Source: JBOFCO01 sp051646105
Lineage (GTDB): Bacteria > Pseudomonadota > Alphaproteobacteria > Rhodobacterales > Rhodobacteraceae
Length of the DNA: 29,015 nucleotides
NCBI GenBank assembly: GCA_051646105.1
Contig: JBOFCO010000113.1
Span: 1-29,015 of the forward strand
Direction: 5' to 3'
The notes beneath the pieces were generated by a model that made no database searches, was not told the origin of the DNA, and saw nothing but the letters and a program-made list of their open reading frames with translations. Below, piece by piece: positions 16,253 through 25,264 of this stretch (the first letter of the stretch is position 1; each line of letters begins with the position of its first letter). A program made the translations under genes and the position numbers.

Positions 16253-18579
16253 GCCGCAGCCGCCTTCTGGCGCAGCACGGCATCCAACACCCTTTCCGGC
16301 GTGGCAGGCGCATCAAGTGAAGGATAGATCGTGCCATCACCGCAGGCCGCGACTGCATCCGACAAGGCCATCAGCGCCGATATTCCAAGCATCAGGGGCG
16401 GTTCCCCCACCGCCTTCGACCGATAAACCGTCGCCTCGCGGTTCCTGTTTTCATAAAGCGCCACGTTGAACACGGGCGGCTGGTCGGAATAGGCCGGGAT
16501 CTTGTAGGTCGACGGCGCATGGGTCATCAAGCGGCCCTTCGCATCCCAGACCAGTTCCTCGGTCGTCAGCCAGCCAGCCCCCTGCACATAGGCCCCCTCG
16601 ATCTGGCCAATATCCAGCGCCGGGTTCAGGCTGTCGCCGCAATCGTGCAGGATATCGGTGCGTAAGATGCGGTTTTCGCCGGTCAGCGTATCAATCACCA
16701 CCTCGGTCAGCGCCGCGCCATATGCAAAGTAATAGAACGGCCGCCCCTGCCCTTTCATCCGGTCCCAGACGATCTTGGGTGTCGCGTAAAACCCGGTTGC
16801 CGACAGGCCGACCCGCGCCTGATACGCCCAGGCCACAACCTTTTCGAACGGATAGCTTTCGCCGCCGACATGCACCATGTCATCCGCGAAGCGCACCTTT
16901 TCGGGTTTGGCCTGATGCTTGTCCGCAATGAACTCCGCCAGCCGCGCCCGGATCGTGTCGCAGGCCGCCTGTGCGGCCATGCCGTTCAGATCGCTGCCCG
17001 AAGATGCCGCCGTGGCGGAAGTGTTCGGCACTTTGGCGGTATCGGTCGCGGTGATCCGCACACGGGCGATGTCCACGCCAAAACGCGAGGCAGCCACCTG
17101 CGCCACCTTCTGGAACAGGCCCTGCCCCATTTCCGTGCCGCCGTGATTCAGATGGATGGAGCCGTCCTGATAGACATGAACCAGTGCCCCCGCCTGATTG
17201 AGCCATGTCAGAGTGAAGGAAATGCCGAACTTCACCGGGGTCAGCGCCAGCCCGCGCTTCAGCACCGGATTGGCACGGTTCCAGTCGGCGACGGCCTTGC
17301 GGCGGGCGGCATAGTCTGCACCCTCCGCCAGTTGCGCCACCAGATTGCCCAGCACGAAATCCTCTACCGGCATCGCATAGGGCGTGGTTTCCACCCGTTT
17401 CGGCTGCGCCGGGCGGTTGCCACCAGAGATATGGGCCGCATCGGTGTAAAAATTTGCCCGGCGCACCGCCAGCGGATCGCGGCCAAGGACATGGGCGATG
17501 TGACCCATCAGCCGTTCCACCCCCAGCATCCCCTGCGGGCCGCCAAATCCGCGAAACGCTGTGGCCGATTGCGTATTGGTGCGCAGCCGGTGGCTTTCGA
17601 TCCTGACATCGGTCAGATGATAGGCATTGTCGGCATGCAGCATGGCGCGGTCGGCGACCGGCAGGCTAAGATCCTGCGACCAGCCGCAGCGGGCATAGTG
17701 CCGGAACTCCACCCCCAGAATCCGGCCATCGGCATCGACCCCGGCACGATAGACAATACGGAAATCGTGGCGCTTGCCGGTAATGGTCATGTCGTCGTCG
17801 CGGTCGTACCGCAGCTTGCACGGCCGCCCGGTGGCGCGCGCCATAACGGCGCAAGCAATGGCAAGTGCGTTGCCCTGGCTTTCCTTACCGCCAAAGCCGC
17901 CGCCCATCCGCCGCACCTCTACCCGGACCGCGCTCATCGGCAGGTGCAGGGCATGGGCCACCTTGTGCTGGATTTCGGTCGGGTGCTGGCTGCTGGAATG
18001 CACCAGCATGTCGCCACCTTCCAGCGGCACGACCAGTGCCACCTGGCCTTCCAGATAAAAGTGCTCCTGCCCCCCGATCTCGATCGACCCGTCGATCACG
18101 CGGGGGGCGTTGCCAATGGCGGTGGCAGCATCGCCCTTTGCCCAGACAACCGGGCCGGATTCAAAGCGGCTGTCTGCCGCCAGCGCGTCATCGATGGTCA
18201 GGATCGCAGGAAGGGTTTCGTATTCGACCTTCGCCAGCCTGGCTGCCCTGCGTGCGGCAAGGTGGCTGGTGGCCGCCACCAGAAAAACCTGCTGCCCGAC
18301 GTAGTGAACCGTTCCCGTGGCCAGCAGCGGTTCATCATGCGCAGAAGGCGAGCAATCCGGGATCGGTTTCAGATCATCTGCCGACCAGACCGCGACCACA
18401 CCGGGTGCGGCGCGCACTGCCGACAGGTCCATCGCGGTGATCCGGCCATGCGCAACGGTCGACAGACCAAATGCCAGATGCAGGCAGTTTGCAGGCGTCG
18501 GGATATCATCGACATAGCGCGCCTGCCCGGTGACATGCAGGGCCGCGGCATCGTGGGGAAGCGGTTTGCCCACGCTCAT
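16249..18579 (-). CDS. xdhB: xanthine dehydrogenase molybdopterin-binding subunit XdhB
   Basis: Encodes 776 aa, the large catalytic subunit that hydroxylates hypoxanthine and xanthine to urate at a molybdenum centre. The N-terminus has GQARYVDDIP, the usual entry to the domain. Molybdopterin-contact motifs are visible in order: RMGGGFGGKESQ, TAFRGFGGPQGM, HLNHGGTEMGQGLFQKV, and ATAASSGSDLNG. The catalytic Glu is at about residue 726 in KAVGEPPLMLG. An Arg in AFRGFGG matches the substrate-orienting residue of xanthine oxidases, so xanthine rather than aldehyde use is likely. It overlaps xdhA and xdhC by 4 nt (ATGA), indicating coupled translation. Confidence 0.96.
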   Translation of the reverse strand: MSVGKPLPHDAAALHVTGQARYVDDIPTPANCLHLAFGLSTVAHGRITAMDLSAVRAAPGVVAVWSADDLKPIPDCSPSAHDEPLLATGTVHYVGQQVFLVAATSHLAARRAARLAKVEYETLPAILTIDDALAADSRFESGPVVWAKGDAATAIGNAPRVIDGSIEIGGQEHFYLEGQVALVVPLEGGDMLVHSSSQHPTEIQHKVAHALHLPMSAVRVEVRRMGGGFGGKESQGNALAIACAVMARATGRPCKLRYDRDDDMTITGKRHDFRIVYRAGVDADGRILGVEFRHYARCGWSQDLSLPVADRAMLHADNAYHLTDVRIESHRLRTNTQSATAFRGFGGPQGMLGVERLMGHIAHVLGRDPLAVRRANFYTDAAHISGGNRPAQPKRVETTPYAMPVEDFVLGNLVAQLAEGADYAARRKAVADWNRANPVLKRGLALTPVKFGISFTLTWLNQAGALVHVYQDGSIHLNHGGTEMGQGLFQKVAQVAASRFGVDIARVRITATDTAKVPNTSATAASSGSDLNGMAAQAACDTIRARLAEFIADKHQAKPEKVRFADDMVHVGGESYPFEKVVAWAYQARVGLSATGFYATPKIVWDRMKGQGRPFYYFAYGAALTEVVIDTLTGENRILRTDILHDCGDSLNPALDIGQIEGAYVQGAGWLTTEELVWDAKGRLMTHAPSTYKIPAYSDQPPVFNVALYENRNREATVYRSKAVGEPPLMLGISALMALSDAVAACGDGTIYPSLDAPATPERVLDAVLRQKAAAA

Positions 18580-19973
18580 TCCGCCACCTCCAGCACGTCG
18601 ACAGTTTGACCGGAGAGATCGGCAAAATACCGCAAGGCCATGTTCTGCGCGGCACGCTGCCGGTAGCCGGCGCTGGCGCGCATGTCCGACATCGGGGTGA
18701 AGTCTTCGGCAAAGGCGGGCAGCGCGGCACGGAACGTGGTCTCTGCAAAAGGCTGGCCGGTCAGGGCCGCCTCGACCATCGATGCACGCTTCGGAATGCC
18801 CGCCATGCCGCCAAAAGCGATGCGGGCGGCCGTGATGCGGCCGTCCTCCACTGTCACGTTGAAACAGCCACAGACGGCGGAAATATCCTGATCAAAGCGT
18901 TTCGACAGCTTGTAACAACGCAGGCCGGGTGCGCTGGCGGGGATGGTGACGGCCTCGACAAATTCACCGGGCTGACGATCCTGCTTGCGATAATCGAGAA
19001 AGAAATCCTCCAGCGGCATGACCCGCCTTGTCTCACCGCGCCGCAAATGCAATCGCGCCCCGAGCGCAATCAGCGCGGGCGGCCCGTCGCCGATGGGCGA
19101 ACCGTTGGCAATATTGCCGCCGATGGTGGCGGCGTTGCGCACCTGTTCAGAGGCGAAGCGGCGCAGCAATTCCGCAAGGGCCGGATGCGGCCCGGCCATT
19201 GCCCTGCGCAGTGCCGCGATCGCGACACCTGCACCGATACGGATTTCACCGCCGCTTTCGGTGATGCCAGAAAGATCGGTCACGCCCCCCAGAAAGACGA
19301 CAGGCGACAGATCGCGCAATTGTTTCGTCACCCACAGCCCGACATCGGTTGCACCGGCGATCAATGTCGCATCGGGGTTGGCGGCATAGGCGGCGGCCAG
19401 TTCGTCGCTTGTGGCAGGGCGAAAGGCAGGGGGTTTTGCACCCCCTACACCCCCGCAGGATATTTCGGCCAGACTGAAGCCGGGATCATCGCGCAACCAA
19501 TCCGGCACGGGCTCGCTTTCCGCTGCCTCTGCCGCACGGCGGATCGGCGCATAGCCGGTGCAACGGCACAGGTTTCCTGCAAGCTGGTCGGCGTGATCGG
19601 TCGCCCCGTTCAGATGCGCCGTGGCCATCGACACGACAAAGCCCGGCGTGCAAAAACCGCACTGGCTGCCATGATGATCGATCATCGCCCGCTGCACCGG
19701 ATGCAGGCGACCGTCAGGGGCGGCGATCCCCTCGACCGTGCGCAGCGCCTTGCCGTCGATCTGGGGAAGGAACAGGATGCAGGCGTTCAGCGCGCGGCTG
19801 CCAGCCTGATCCGTCACCATGACAGTGCAGGCCCCGCAATCGCCCTCGTTGCAGCCTTCCTTGGTACCTGTCAGGCCGCGATCCTCGCGCAGCCAATCAA
19901 GAACCGTCCGCGTCGGCGGCACGTCTTGCAAGGTGACGGGCGTTCCATTCAGAAGAAACGCGATGTCGGGCAT
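18576..19973 (-). CDS. xdhA: xanthine dehydrogenase small (FeS/FAD) subunit XdhA
   Basis: Encodes 465 aa and passes electrons from the molybdenum site through two [2Fe-2S] clusters to FAD and NAD. The start is set at MPDIAFLLNG, where family members begin; the frame stays open 150 nt upstream but adds an Arg-rich tail. The plant-type cluster uses Cys41, Cys46, Cys49 (CNEGDCGAC) and Cys65; the second cluster uses Cys105, Cys108 (QCGFC) and Cys136, Cys138 (LCRC). The FAD domain follows with TLIAGATDVGLWVTK and ATIGGNIANGSPIGD. It is the first gene of the seven-gene operon; no obvious promoter or XdhR-type regulator was recognised. Confidence 0.95.
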   Translation of the reverse strand: MPDIAFLLNGTPVTLQDVPPTRTVLDWLREDRGLTGTKEGCNEGDCGACTVMVTDQAGSRALNACILFLPQIDGKALRTVEGIAAPDGRLHPVQRAMIDHHGSQCGFCTPGFVVSMATAHLNGATDHADQLAGNLCRCTGYAPIRRAAEAAESEPVPDWLRDDPGFSLAEISCGGVGGAKPPAFRPATSDELAAAYAANPDATLIAGATDVGLWVTKQLRDLSPVVFLGGVTDLSGITESGGEIRIGAGVAIAALRRAMAGPHPALAELLRRFASEQVRNAATIGGNIANGSPIGDGPPALIALGARLHLRRGETRRVMPLEDFFLDYRKQDRQPGEFVEAVTIPASAPGLRCYKLSKRFDQDISAVCGCFNVTVEDGRITAARIAFGGMAGIPKRASMVEAALTGQPFAETTFRAALPAFAEDFTPMSDMRASAGYRQRAAQNMALRYFADLSGQTVDVLEVAE

Positions 19974-20164
19974 GGTCTTGTCCGCCGCCTTCTCTGCACC
20001 CTGGTCCTGAACCCGAACCCTGGCCGTTCCCGCCCGATGCGGCGTAAAGCGGAAGCGGCGACCCCTCATGCGCAGGAAATCCGGCTTGCCCCGCGTTTGC
20101 AAGCCTTTCCTTTCGGTAGCCATGCCCCCTGTCAGAGCGTTCGGCGAAAGGTTAAGCTTTGGGC

Positions 20165-23100
20165 ATGAGCCTGCCGCGATTCATTCATCTGCGCCTGCAT
20201 ACCGAGCATTCCCTGCTGGAAGGCGCTGTGCCGGTCAAAAAACTGGTCGGGTTATGCGTCGATCAATCGATCCCTGCCGTGGCCGTGACGGACAGCAACA
20301 ACATGTTCGCCGCGCTGGAGTTTTCGGTGACGGCGGCGGCGGCGGGCGTACAACCCATAGTCGGCTGCCAGATTGATCTGACCTATGATCCGGCCCCGCC
20401 AGGCGACCGTGCCCGCCCGCCCGCCCCGTTGGTGCTTCTGGCGCAGGACGAGACAGGCTATCGCAACCTGATGAAGCTGAATACCTGTCTGTATGTTGGC
20501 AAGGGCGGGCAATTGCCGCAGACGACGGTCGCGGAACTGGCGACGCATGCCGCGGGGCTGATCTGTATGACTGGTGGGGCAGACGGGCCGGTGGGGCGCT
20601 TCCTTCAGGCCGGACAGGTGGCAAAGGCGCGGGCGCTGCTCGACCGGCTGGCAGAAATCTTCGGCGACCGGCTCTATGTCGAGTTGCAGCGCCACCCCGG
20701 CGAAGGCGGCAAACTGACGGATGCGGAAACCGCGACCGAGCGCGGTCTTGTCGAAATGGCCTATGACGCGGGCCTGCCGCTGGTTGCCACCAACGATGTC
20801 TATTTTCCCAAGACGCAGATGTTCGAGGCGCATGACGCGCTGATCTGTATCGCCGAAGGTGCCTATGTAGATCAGAGCGCCGGGCGCAGGCGGCTGACCC
20901 CCCAGCATTATTTCAAGACCGAGGCAGAGATGTGCGCCCTGTTCGCCGATCTGCCCGAGGCGCTGGAAAACACGGTTGAAATCGCCCGACGCTGCGCCTT
21001 CAAGGTAAAGAAGCACGCGCCGATCCTGCCCCGGTTTGCGGATGATGAAGTTGACGCGCTGCGCCATGAGGCGCGCGAAGGGCTGGCCGCGCGGCTTGCC
21101 GTAATCCCGCATGCTGTTCCGGTGGAGGACTACGCCAAACGCCTGGAGTTTGAGCTGGGCATCATCGAGCAGATGGGCTTTCCCGGTTACTTTTTGATCG
21201 TCGCGGATTTTATCCAGTGGGCGAAAAGAAAGGGAATCCCCGTCGGCCCCGGTCGGGGCTCCGGTGCGGGGTCACTCGTTGCCTATGCGCTGACCATCAC
21301 CGATCTGGACCCCCTGCGATATTCCCTGCTGTTCGAGCGGTTCCTGAACCCCGAACGGGTTTCAATGCCCGACTTCGACATCGATTTCTGCATGGACCGC
21401 CGGGAAGAGGTGATCCAGTACGTGCAGGAAAAATACGGGCGTGACCGGGTGGGGCAGATCATCACCTTCGGTGCGCTGCTCTCAAAAGCCGCCGTGCGCG
21501 ATGTGGGCCGGGTTTTGCAGATGCCCTACGGGCAGGTCGACCGGCTGTCGAAGATGATCCCGGTCGAAGGGGTAAAGCCTGTTTCGATCGAAAAGGCCCT
21601 CGCGGATGAGCCGCGCCTGCGCGAGGCGGCAAAGGCCGAGGAGGTCGTCGGGCGGCTTCTGTCCTATGCCCAGCAGATCGAAGGGCTGTATCGCAACGCC
21701 TCGACTCATGCTGCCGGTGTGGTGATCGGTGACCGCCCGCTGGATGAACTGGTGCCGCTGTATCAGGATCCCCGATCCGACATGCCCGCGACGCAGTTCA
21801 ACATGAAATGGGTCGAAGCGGCGGGACTGGTAAAGTTCGACTTTCTGGGCCTGAAAACCCTGACCGTGATCCAGAACGCCGTCGACCTGATCCGGGCGGG
21901 CGGGCGTCACCTGCACATCGCCCCCGACGGGCAAGAGCTTTATGTGCCGTCTGCGGGCGCGGTGGATGAAATCAACGCCATCCCGCTGGATGACAAGGCC
22001 AGCTACGACCTTTACGCCAGCGCCCGCACCGTGGCGGTGTTCCAGGTGGAAAGTTCGGGGATGATGGATGCGCTCCGGCGCATGAAGCCCACCTGTATCG
22101 AGGATATCGTGGCGCTGGTGGCGCTGTACCGCCCTGGCCCCATGGAAAACATTCCCACCTATTGCGAGGTGAAGAACGGCCTGCGTCCGCTGGAATCGAT
22201 CCATCCGACCATTGACCATATCCTGAAAGAAACGCAGGGCATCATCGTCTATCAGGAACAGGTGATGGAAATCGCGCAGGTCATGGCGGGTTACAGCCTT
22301 GGCGGCGCAGACCTGCTGCGCCGGGCAATGGGCAAGAAGATCGCCGCCGAAATGGCGAAGGAACGCCCGAAATTCATCGCGGGGGCCACGGGCAACGGTG
22401 TGCCTGAAAAGAAGGCGGGCGAGGTTTTCGACCTGCTGGAGAAGTTCGCGAATTACGGTTTCAACAAATCCCACGCCGCCGCCTATGCCGTGGTCAGCTA
22501 TCAGACTGCCTGGCTGAAAGCCAATCATCCGGTAGAGTTCATGGCGGCGGTGATGAATTGCGATATCCACCTGACCGACAAGCTGGCCGTCTACAAGCGA
22601 GAGGTCGACCGGCTGGGCATTCCGGTGGTGCCGCCCTGCGTGAACCGGTCGCAAGCCAGTTTCAGTGTGGCTAAAGGCGCGGTCGTCTATGCGCTGGGCG
22701 CGCTGAAGAATGTCGGTGTCGATGCGATGCAACTGATCGTCGAGGGCCGGGGCGACCAGCCCTTCCGCAGCCTGTTCGATCTGGCGCGGCGCTGTGACCT
22801 GAAACGCATCGGCAAACGGCCGCTGGAAATGCTTGCGCGTGCAGGGGCGTTCGACGTTCTGGATGGCAACCGCCGAAGGGCATTCGAAAGCCTTGATGCG
22901 CTGACGGCATGGTCCGCCGCCGTGCACGAGGCAAAGGGATCCAGTCAGGTGTCGCTTTTTGGAGAAGCGGGTGACGACCTGCCAGAACCGCGACTGCCGC
23001 GTATAGATGACTGGCTGCCCGTGGAGCGGCTGGCACAGGAACATCAGGCGGTTGGCTTCTATCTGTCAGGCCACCCGCTTGACGATTACATGCCCACACT

Positions 23101-23662
23101 GAAACGCTCGGGCGTGAAAACCCTGGCCGCCGTCACCGCCGAGGCGCAGAGCGGCCCGCTGGTGGCAAAGCTCGCCGGGTCCGTTTCCGCGCGCGAGGAA
23201 CGGAAATCCGCACGGGGCAACCGTTTCGCCTTTGTCCGGCTGTCAGATCCGACCGGGCTTTATGAGGTGACGGTGTTTTCCGACACGCTGGAAGCCGCGC
23301 GCAGTTTCCTGGAACCGGGCAGCAATGTGGTGCTGACGGTCGAGGCAACACCAGAAGGCGACGGCATCAAGCTGCTGGCACGCGGGGTGCAGCCGGTGGA
23401 TGGCGTGGCGATGCAGGGCGGCAGCAGCGGGTTGCGCGTCTATCTGGACGATCCGGGCGCCGTTCCGGCGGTGCAGGGGCTGCTGGCGCGGTTGTCGGCA
23501 GATGTGGGCGCACGGGGCCGCGGGCCGATCCTGCTGTGCATCACCGATCACGACCGGGCCGAGGCCATCGACGTGCAGATCGGCGATGCCTATCCGGTAA
23601 CACCACAGGTGAAAGGCGCCCTGAAAAGTCTTGCCGGCGTGGCACTGGTGGAAGAGGCTTGA
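20165..23662 (+). CDS. dnaE: DNA polymerase III alpha subunit
   Basis: Encodes 1165 aa, the replicative polymerase. The start at the ATG (20165) gives MSLPRFIHLRLHTEHSLLEGA; a TTG at 20159 has a better-spaced AAAGG ribosome site (7 nt) and would add two residues. The N-terminal PHP domain shows HLRLHTEHS (His12, His15). The catalytic aspartates are in PDFDIDF (Asp403, Asp405) and KFDFLGL (Asp559), with the GPGRGSGAGSLVAYAL loop before them. FANYGFNKSHAAAYA marks the fingers/beta-binding region, and a C-terminal OB-fold begins near AGSVSAREERKS. Length suits DnaE1 rather than the shorter DnaE2/ImuC mutagenic polymerase. It is divergent from xdhA. Confidence 0.97.
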   Translation: MSLPRFIHLRLHTEHSLLEGAVPVKKLVGLCVDQSIPAVAVTDSNNMFAALEFSVTAAAAGVQPIVGCQIDLTYDPAPPGDRARPPAPLVLLAQDETGYRNLMKLNTCLYVGKGGQLPQTTVAELATHAAGLICMTGGADGPVGRFLQAGQVAKARALLDRLAEIFGDRLYVELQRHPGEGGKLTDAETATERGLVEMAYDAGLPLVATNDVYFPKTQMFEAHDALICIAEGAYVDQSAGRRRLTPQHYFKTEAEMCALFADLPEALENTVEIARRCAFKVKKHAPILPRFADDEVDALRHEAREGLAARLAVIPHAVPVEDYAKRLEFELGIIEQMGFPGYFLIVADFIQWAKRKGIPVGPGRGSGAGSLVAYALTITDLDPLRYSLLFERFLNPERVSMPDFDIDFCMDRREEVIQYVQEKYGRDRVGQIITFGALLSKAAVRDVGRVLQMPYGQVDRLSKMIPVEGVKPVSIEKALADEPRLREAAKAEEVVGRLLSYAQQIEGLYRNASTHAAGVVIGDRPLDELVPLYQDPRSDMPATQFNMKWVEAAGLVKFDFLGLKTLTVIQNAVDLIRAGGRHLHIAPDGQELYVPSAGAVDEINAIPLDDKASYDLYASARTVAVFQVESSGMMDALRRMKPTCIEDIVALVALYRPGPMENIPTYCEVKNGLRPLESIHPTIDHILKETQGIIVYQEQVMEIAQVMAGYSLGGADLLRRAMGKKIAAEMAKERPKFIAGATGNGVPEKKAGEVFDLLEKFANYGFNKSHAAAYAVVSYQTAWLKANHPVEFMAAVMNCDIHLTDKLAVYKREVDRLGIPVVPPCVNRSQASFSVAKGAVVYALGALKNVGVDAMQLIVEGRGDQPFRSLFDLARRCDLKRIGKRPLEMLARAGAFDVLDGNRRRAFESLDALTAWSAAVHEAKGSSQVSLFGEAGDDLPEPRLPRIDDWLPVERLAQEHQAVGFYLSGHPLDDYMPTLKRSGVKTLAAVTAEAQSGPLVAKLAGSVSAREERKSARGNRFAFVRLSDPTGLYEVTVFSDTLEAARSFLEPGSNVVLTVEATPEGDGIKLLARGVQPVDGVAMQGGSSGLRVYLDDPGAVPAVQGLLARLSADVGARGRGPILLCITDHDRAEAIDVQIGDAYPVTPQVKGALKSLAGVALVEEA

Positions 23663-23709
23663 TCCGTTCCATCACACCGATGCCCAGCCGGAAGGGTAGC
23701 CCGCTTGCT

Positions 23710-23718
23710 TGATATAAT
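23710..23718 (+). promoter_or_regulatory. extended -10 promoter for the PLD-like gene
   Basis: TGATATAAT is a perfect extended -10 (TGnTATAAT). Transcription would start about 7-8 nt after it, at or next to the ATG at 23726, implying a leaderless message. No good -35 was seen. Confidence 0.4.
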
Positions 23719-23725
23719 TAGGGGA

Positions 23726-25261
23726 ATGTCGGTTCTTGCGGCACTGGTTGTCCTTGCCGTCCTTGTCGCGCGCTTGCTGTTTCGTCTGCCTTCGTTGAAG
23801 GGTCGCAGGGACAGCACCCTTATTCCTGCGAATCTGGACACTAGCCTTGGCCGTGCGATCCTGCCCGTGGCAACCGTAAACCCTGGACATTCCGGCATCG
23901 TATCGATCGCGCGCGGCGAAGATGCGTTTGCCGCGCGCGTGCTGCTGGCCCGTGCCGCCGAACGCAGTCTGGATGTGCAGTACTACATCTGGCAGAAAGA
24001 CCTGACCGGCCTGCCGCTTCTGGATGAACTGCGTCAGGCTGCCGCGAGGGGCGTTCGGGTGCGGCTTCTGGTTGATGACAACGGCACACCTGACCTTGAT
24101 GCCGAACTGTCCGGGCTGAACACGCTGCCGAATTTCGAGGTGCGGGTTTTCAACCCGTTCAACCTTCGCTCCCCACGCTATGCGTCCTATCTGTTCGATT
24201 TTGCCCGCCTGAACCGACGGATGCACAACAAGTCGTTTACCGCCGACAGCGTGGCCACCATCATCGGCGGGCGCAATATCGGGGACATCTACTTTGGCCG
24301 TGACCGGCGTGGCCAGTATTCCGATTTCGACCTGCTGGCGGTGGGCAACGCCGCCGCCGATGTATCTGCAGATTTTGACCGCTACTGGAACAGCGCGTCA
24401 GCCTATCCGCACGAGTTGCTTGTGACGCCGGACAAGGCAGGATTGACCTTGCTGTCGCACGGGGTGGCCGATGCCTTGGCGGTCGACGATGCAAACGCCT
24501 ATGCAGAGGCCGTGCGCTCCTCGGCGCTTGTACAGGCGCTGGTGCAGGGGCAGGTCACGTTCGACTGGGTCCCCGTGGAACTGGTCAGCGATGACCCGGC
24601 CAAGGGGCTGGGCAAGGCACGCGTGCGGCGGCTGATCGTGGTGCGGCTTGCCCGGATCGTTGCTGCGGCAACCAGCAGCGTCGATGTGGTTTCTGCCTAT
24701 TTCGTGCCGGGCAGACGCGGGCTGAAAGCCTTGCGCGGCATGGCCCGCACCGGTCGACGCGTGCGGACGCTGACAAATTCGTTTGAGGCGACCGATGTGC
24801 TGCCCGTGCATGCCTCGTACCGGAAATATCGCCGCAGGCTGCTGGCCGCCGGGGCCGAGGTGTACGAGCTGAAAGCGGCACCCGGCGTTCAGCCAGAGAC
24901 CGAGGGGCTGGAATTTCTCGGCAGTTCGGTTTCCAGCCTGCACGCCAAGACCTTCACCCTGGATGGCGAGCGGGTTTTCGTGGGTTCCTTCAATTTTGAT
25001 CCACGTTCGGCGATCCTGAACTGCGAAATGGGCTTTCTGGTGGAAAGCCCCCGCCTTGCCGCCGATCTGCAACAAAGCTTTGACGCCCATCTGCATCGCC
25101 TGGCCTGGCGGGTCACGAAAACGCCGGGCGGAAAGCTGCAATGGGAGACCACAGGCCCTGACGGCACCCGCGTCGTGACGGATACCGAACCCGGCACCAC
25201 CCTGCGGCAGCGCATCGTGCTGGTGCTGATCGGACTGCTGCCGATTGAATGGCTGATGTAG
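23726..25261 (+). CDS. phospholipase D-like/cardiolipin synthase-like protein
   Basis: Encodes 511 aa from the ATG at 23726. Residues 1-20 (MSVLAALVVL onward) form a membrane anchor or uncleaved signal. Two HKD motifs are complete: His167-x-Lys169-x4-Asp174 (HNKSFTAD) followed by IIGGRN, and His406-x-Lys408-x4-Asp413 (HAKTFTLD) followed by VGSFNFDPRS. Before the first, SLDVQYYIWQKDLTG is the usual PLD-family strand. The product probably transfers or cleaves phosphatidyl groups at the inner membrane, as cardiolipin synthases and YmdC-type proteins do. Start choice is open: a TTG at 23705 has a GAAGGG ribosome site 8 nt upstream, whereas the ATG has AGGGGA directly against it. It converges on the AbrB-type gene, 3 bp away. 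Confidence 0.92.
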   Translation: MSVLAALVVLAVLVARLLFRLPSLKGRRDSTLIPANLDTSLGRAILPVATVNPGHSGIVSIARGEDAFAARVLLARAAERSLDVQYYIWQKDLTGLPLLDELRQAAARGVRVRLLVDDNGTPDLDAELSGLNTLPNFEVRVFNPFNLRSPRYASYLFDFARLNRRMHNKSFTADSVATIIGGRNIGDIYFGRDRRGQYSDFDLLAVGNAAADVSADFDRYWNSASAYPHELLVTPDKAGLTLLSHGVADALAVDDANAYAEAVRSSALVQALVQGQVTFDWVPVELVSDDPAKGLGKARVRRLIVVRLARIVAAATSSVDVVSAYFVPGRRGLKALRGMARTGRRVRTLTNSFEATDVLPVHASYRKYRRRLLAAGAEVYELKAAPGVQPETEGLEFLGSSVSSLHAKTFTLDGERVFVGSFNFDPRSAILNCEMGFLVESPRLAADLQQSFDAHLHRLAWRVTKTPGGKLQWETTGPDGTRVVTDTEPGTTLRQRIVLVLIGLLPIEWLM

Positions 25262-25264
25262 TCG

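Noticed and set aside
19974..20123. 50-residue N-terminal extension of XdhA
   Set aside because: Arg-rich, lies before the point where XdhA proteins normally begin, and would occupy the divergent promoter region with dnaE.
16870..20168. Long plus-strand frames of 579 and 520 aa opposite xdhB and xdhA
   Set aside because: Compositional shadows of well-supported genes on the other strand; no domains and His/Arg-rich.
21482..23044. 520-aa minus-strand frame opposite dnaE
   Set aside because: Antisense to the dnaE polymerase region, with no recognisable motif.
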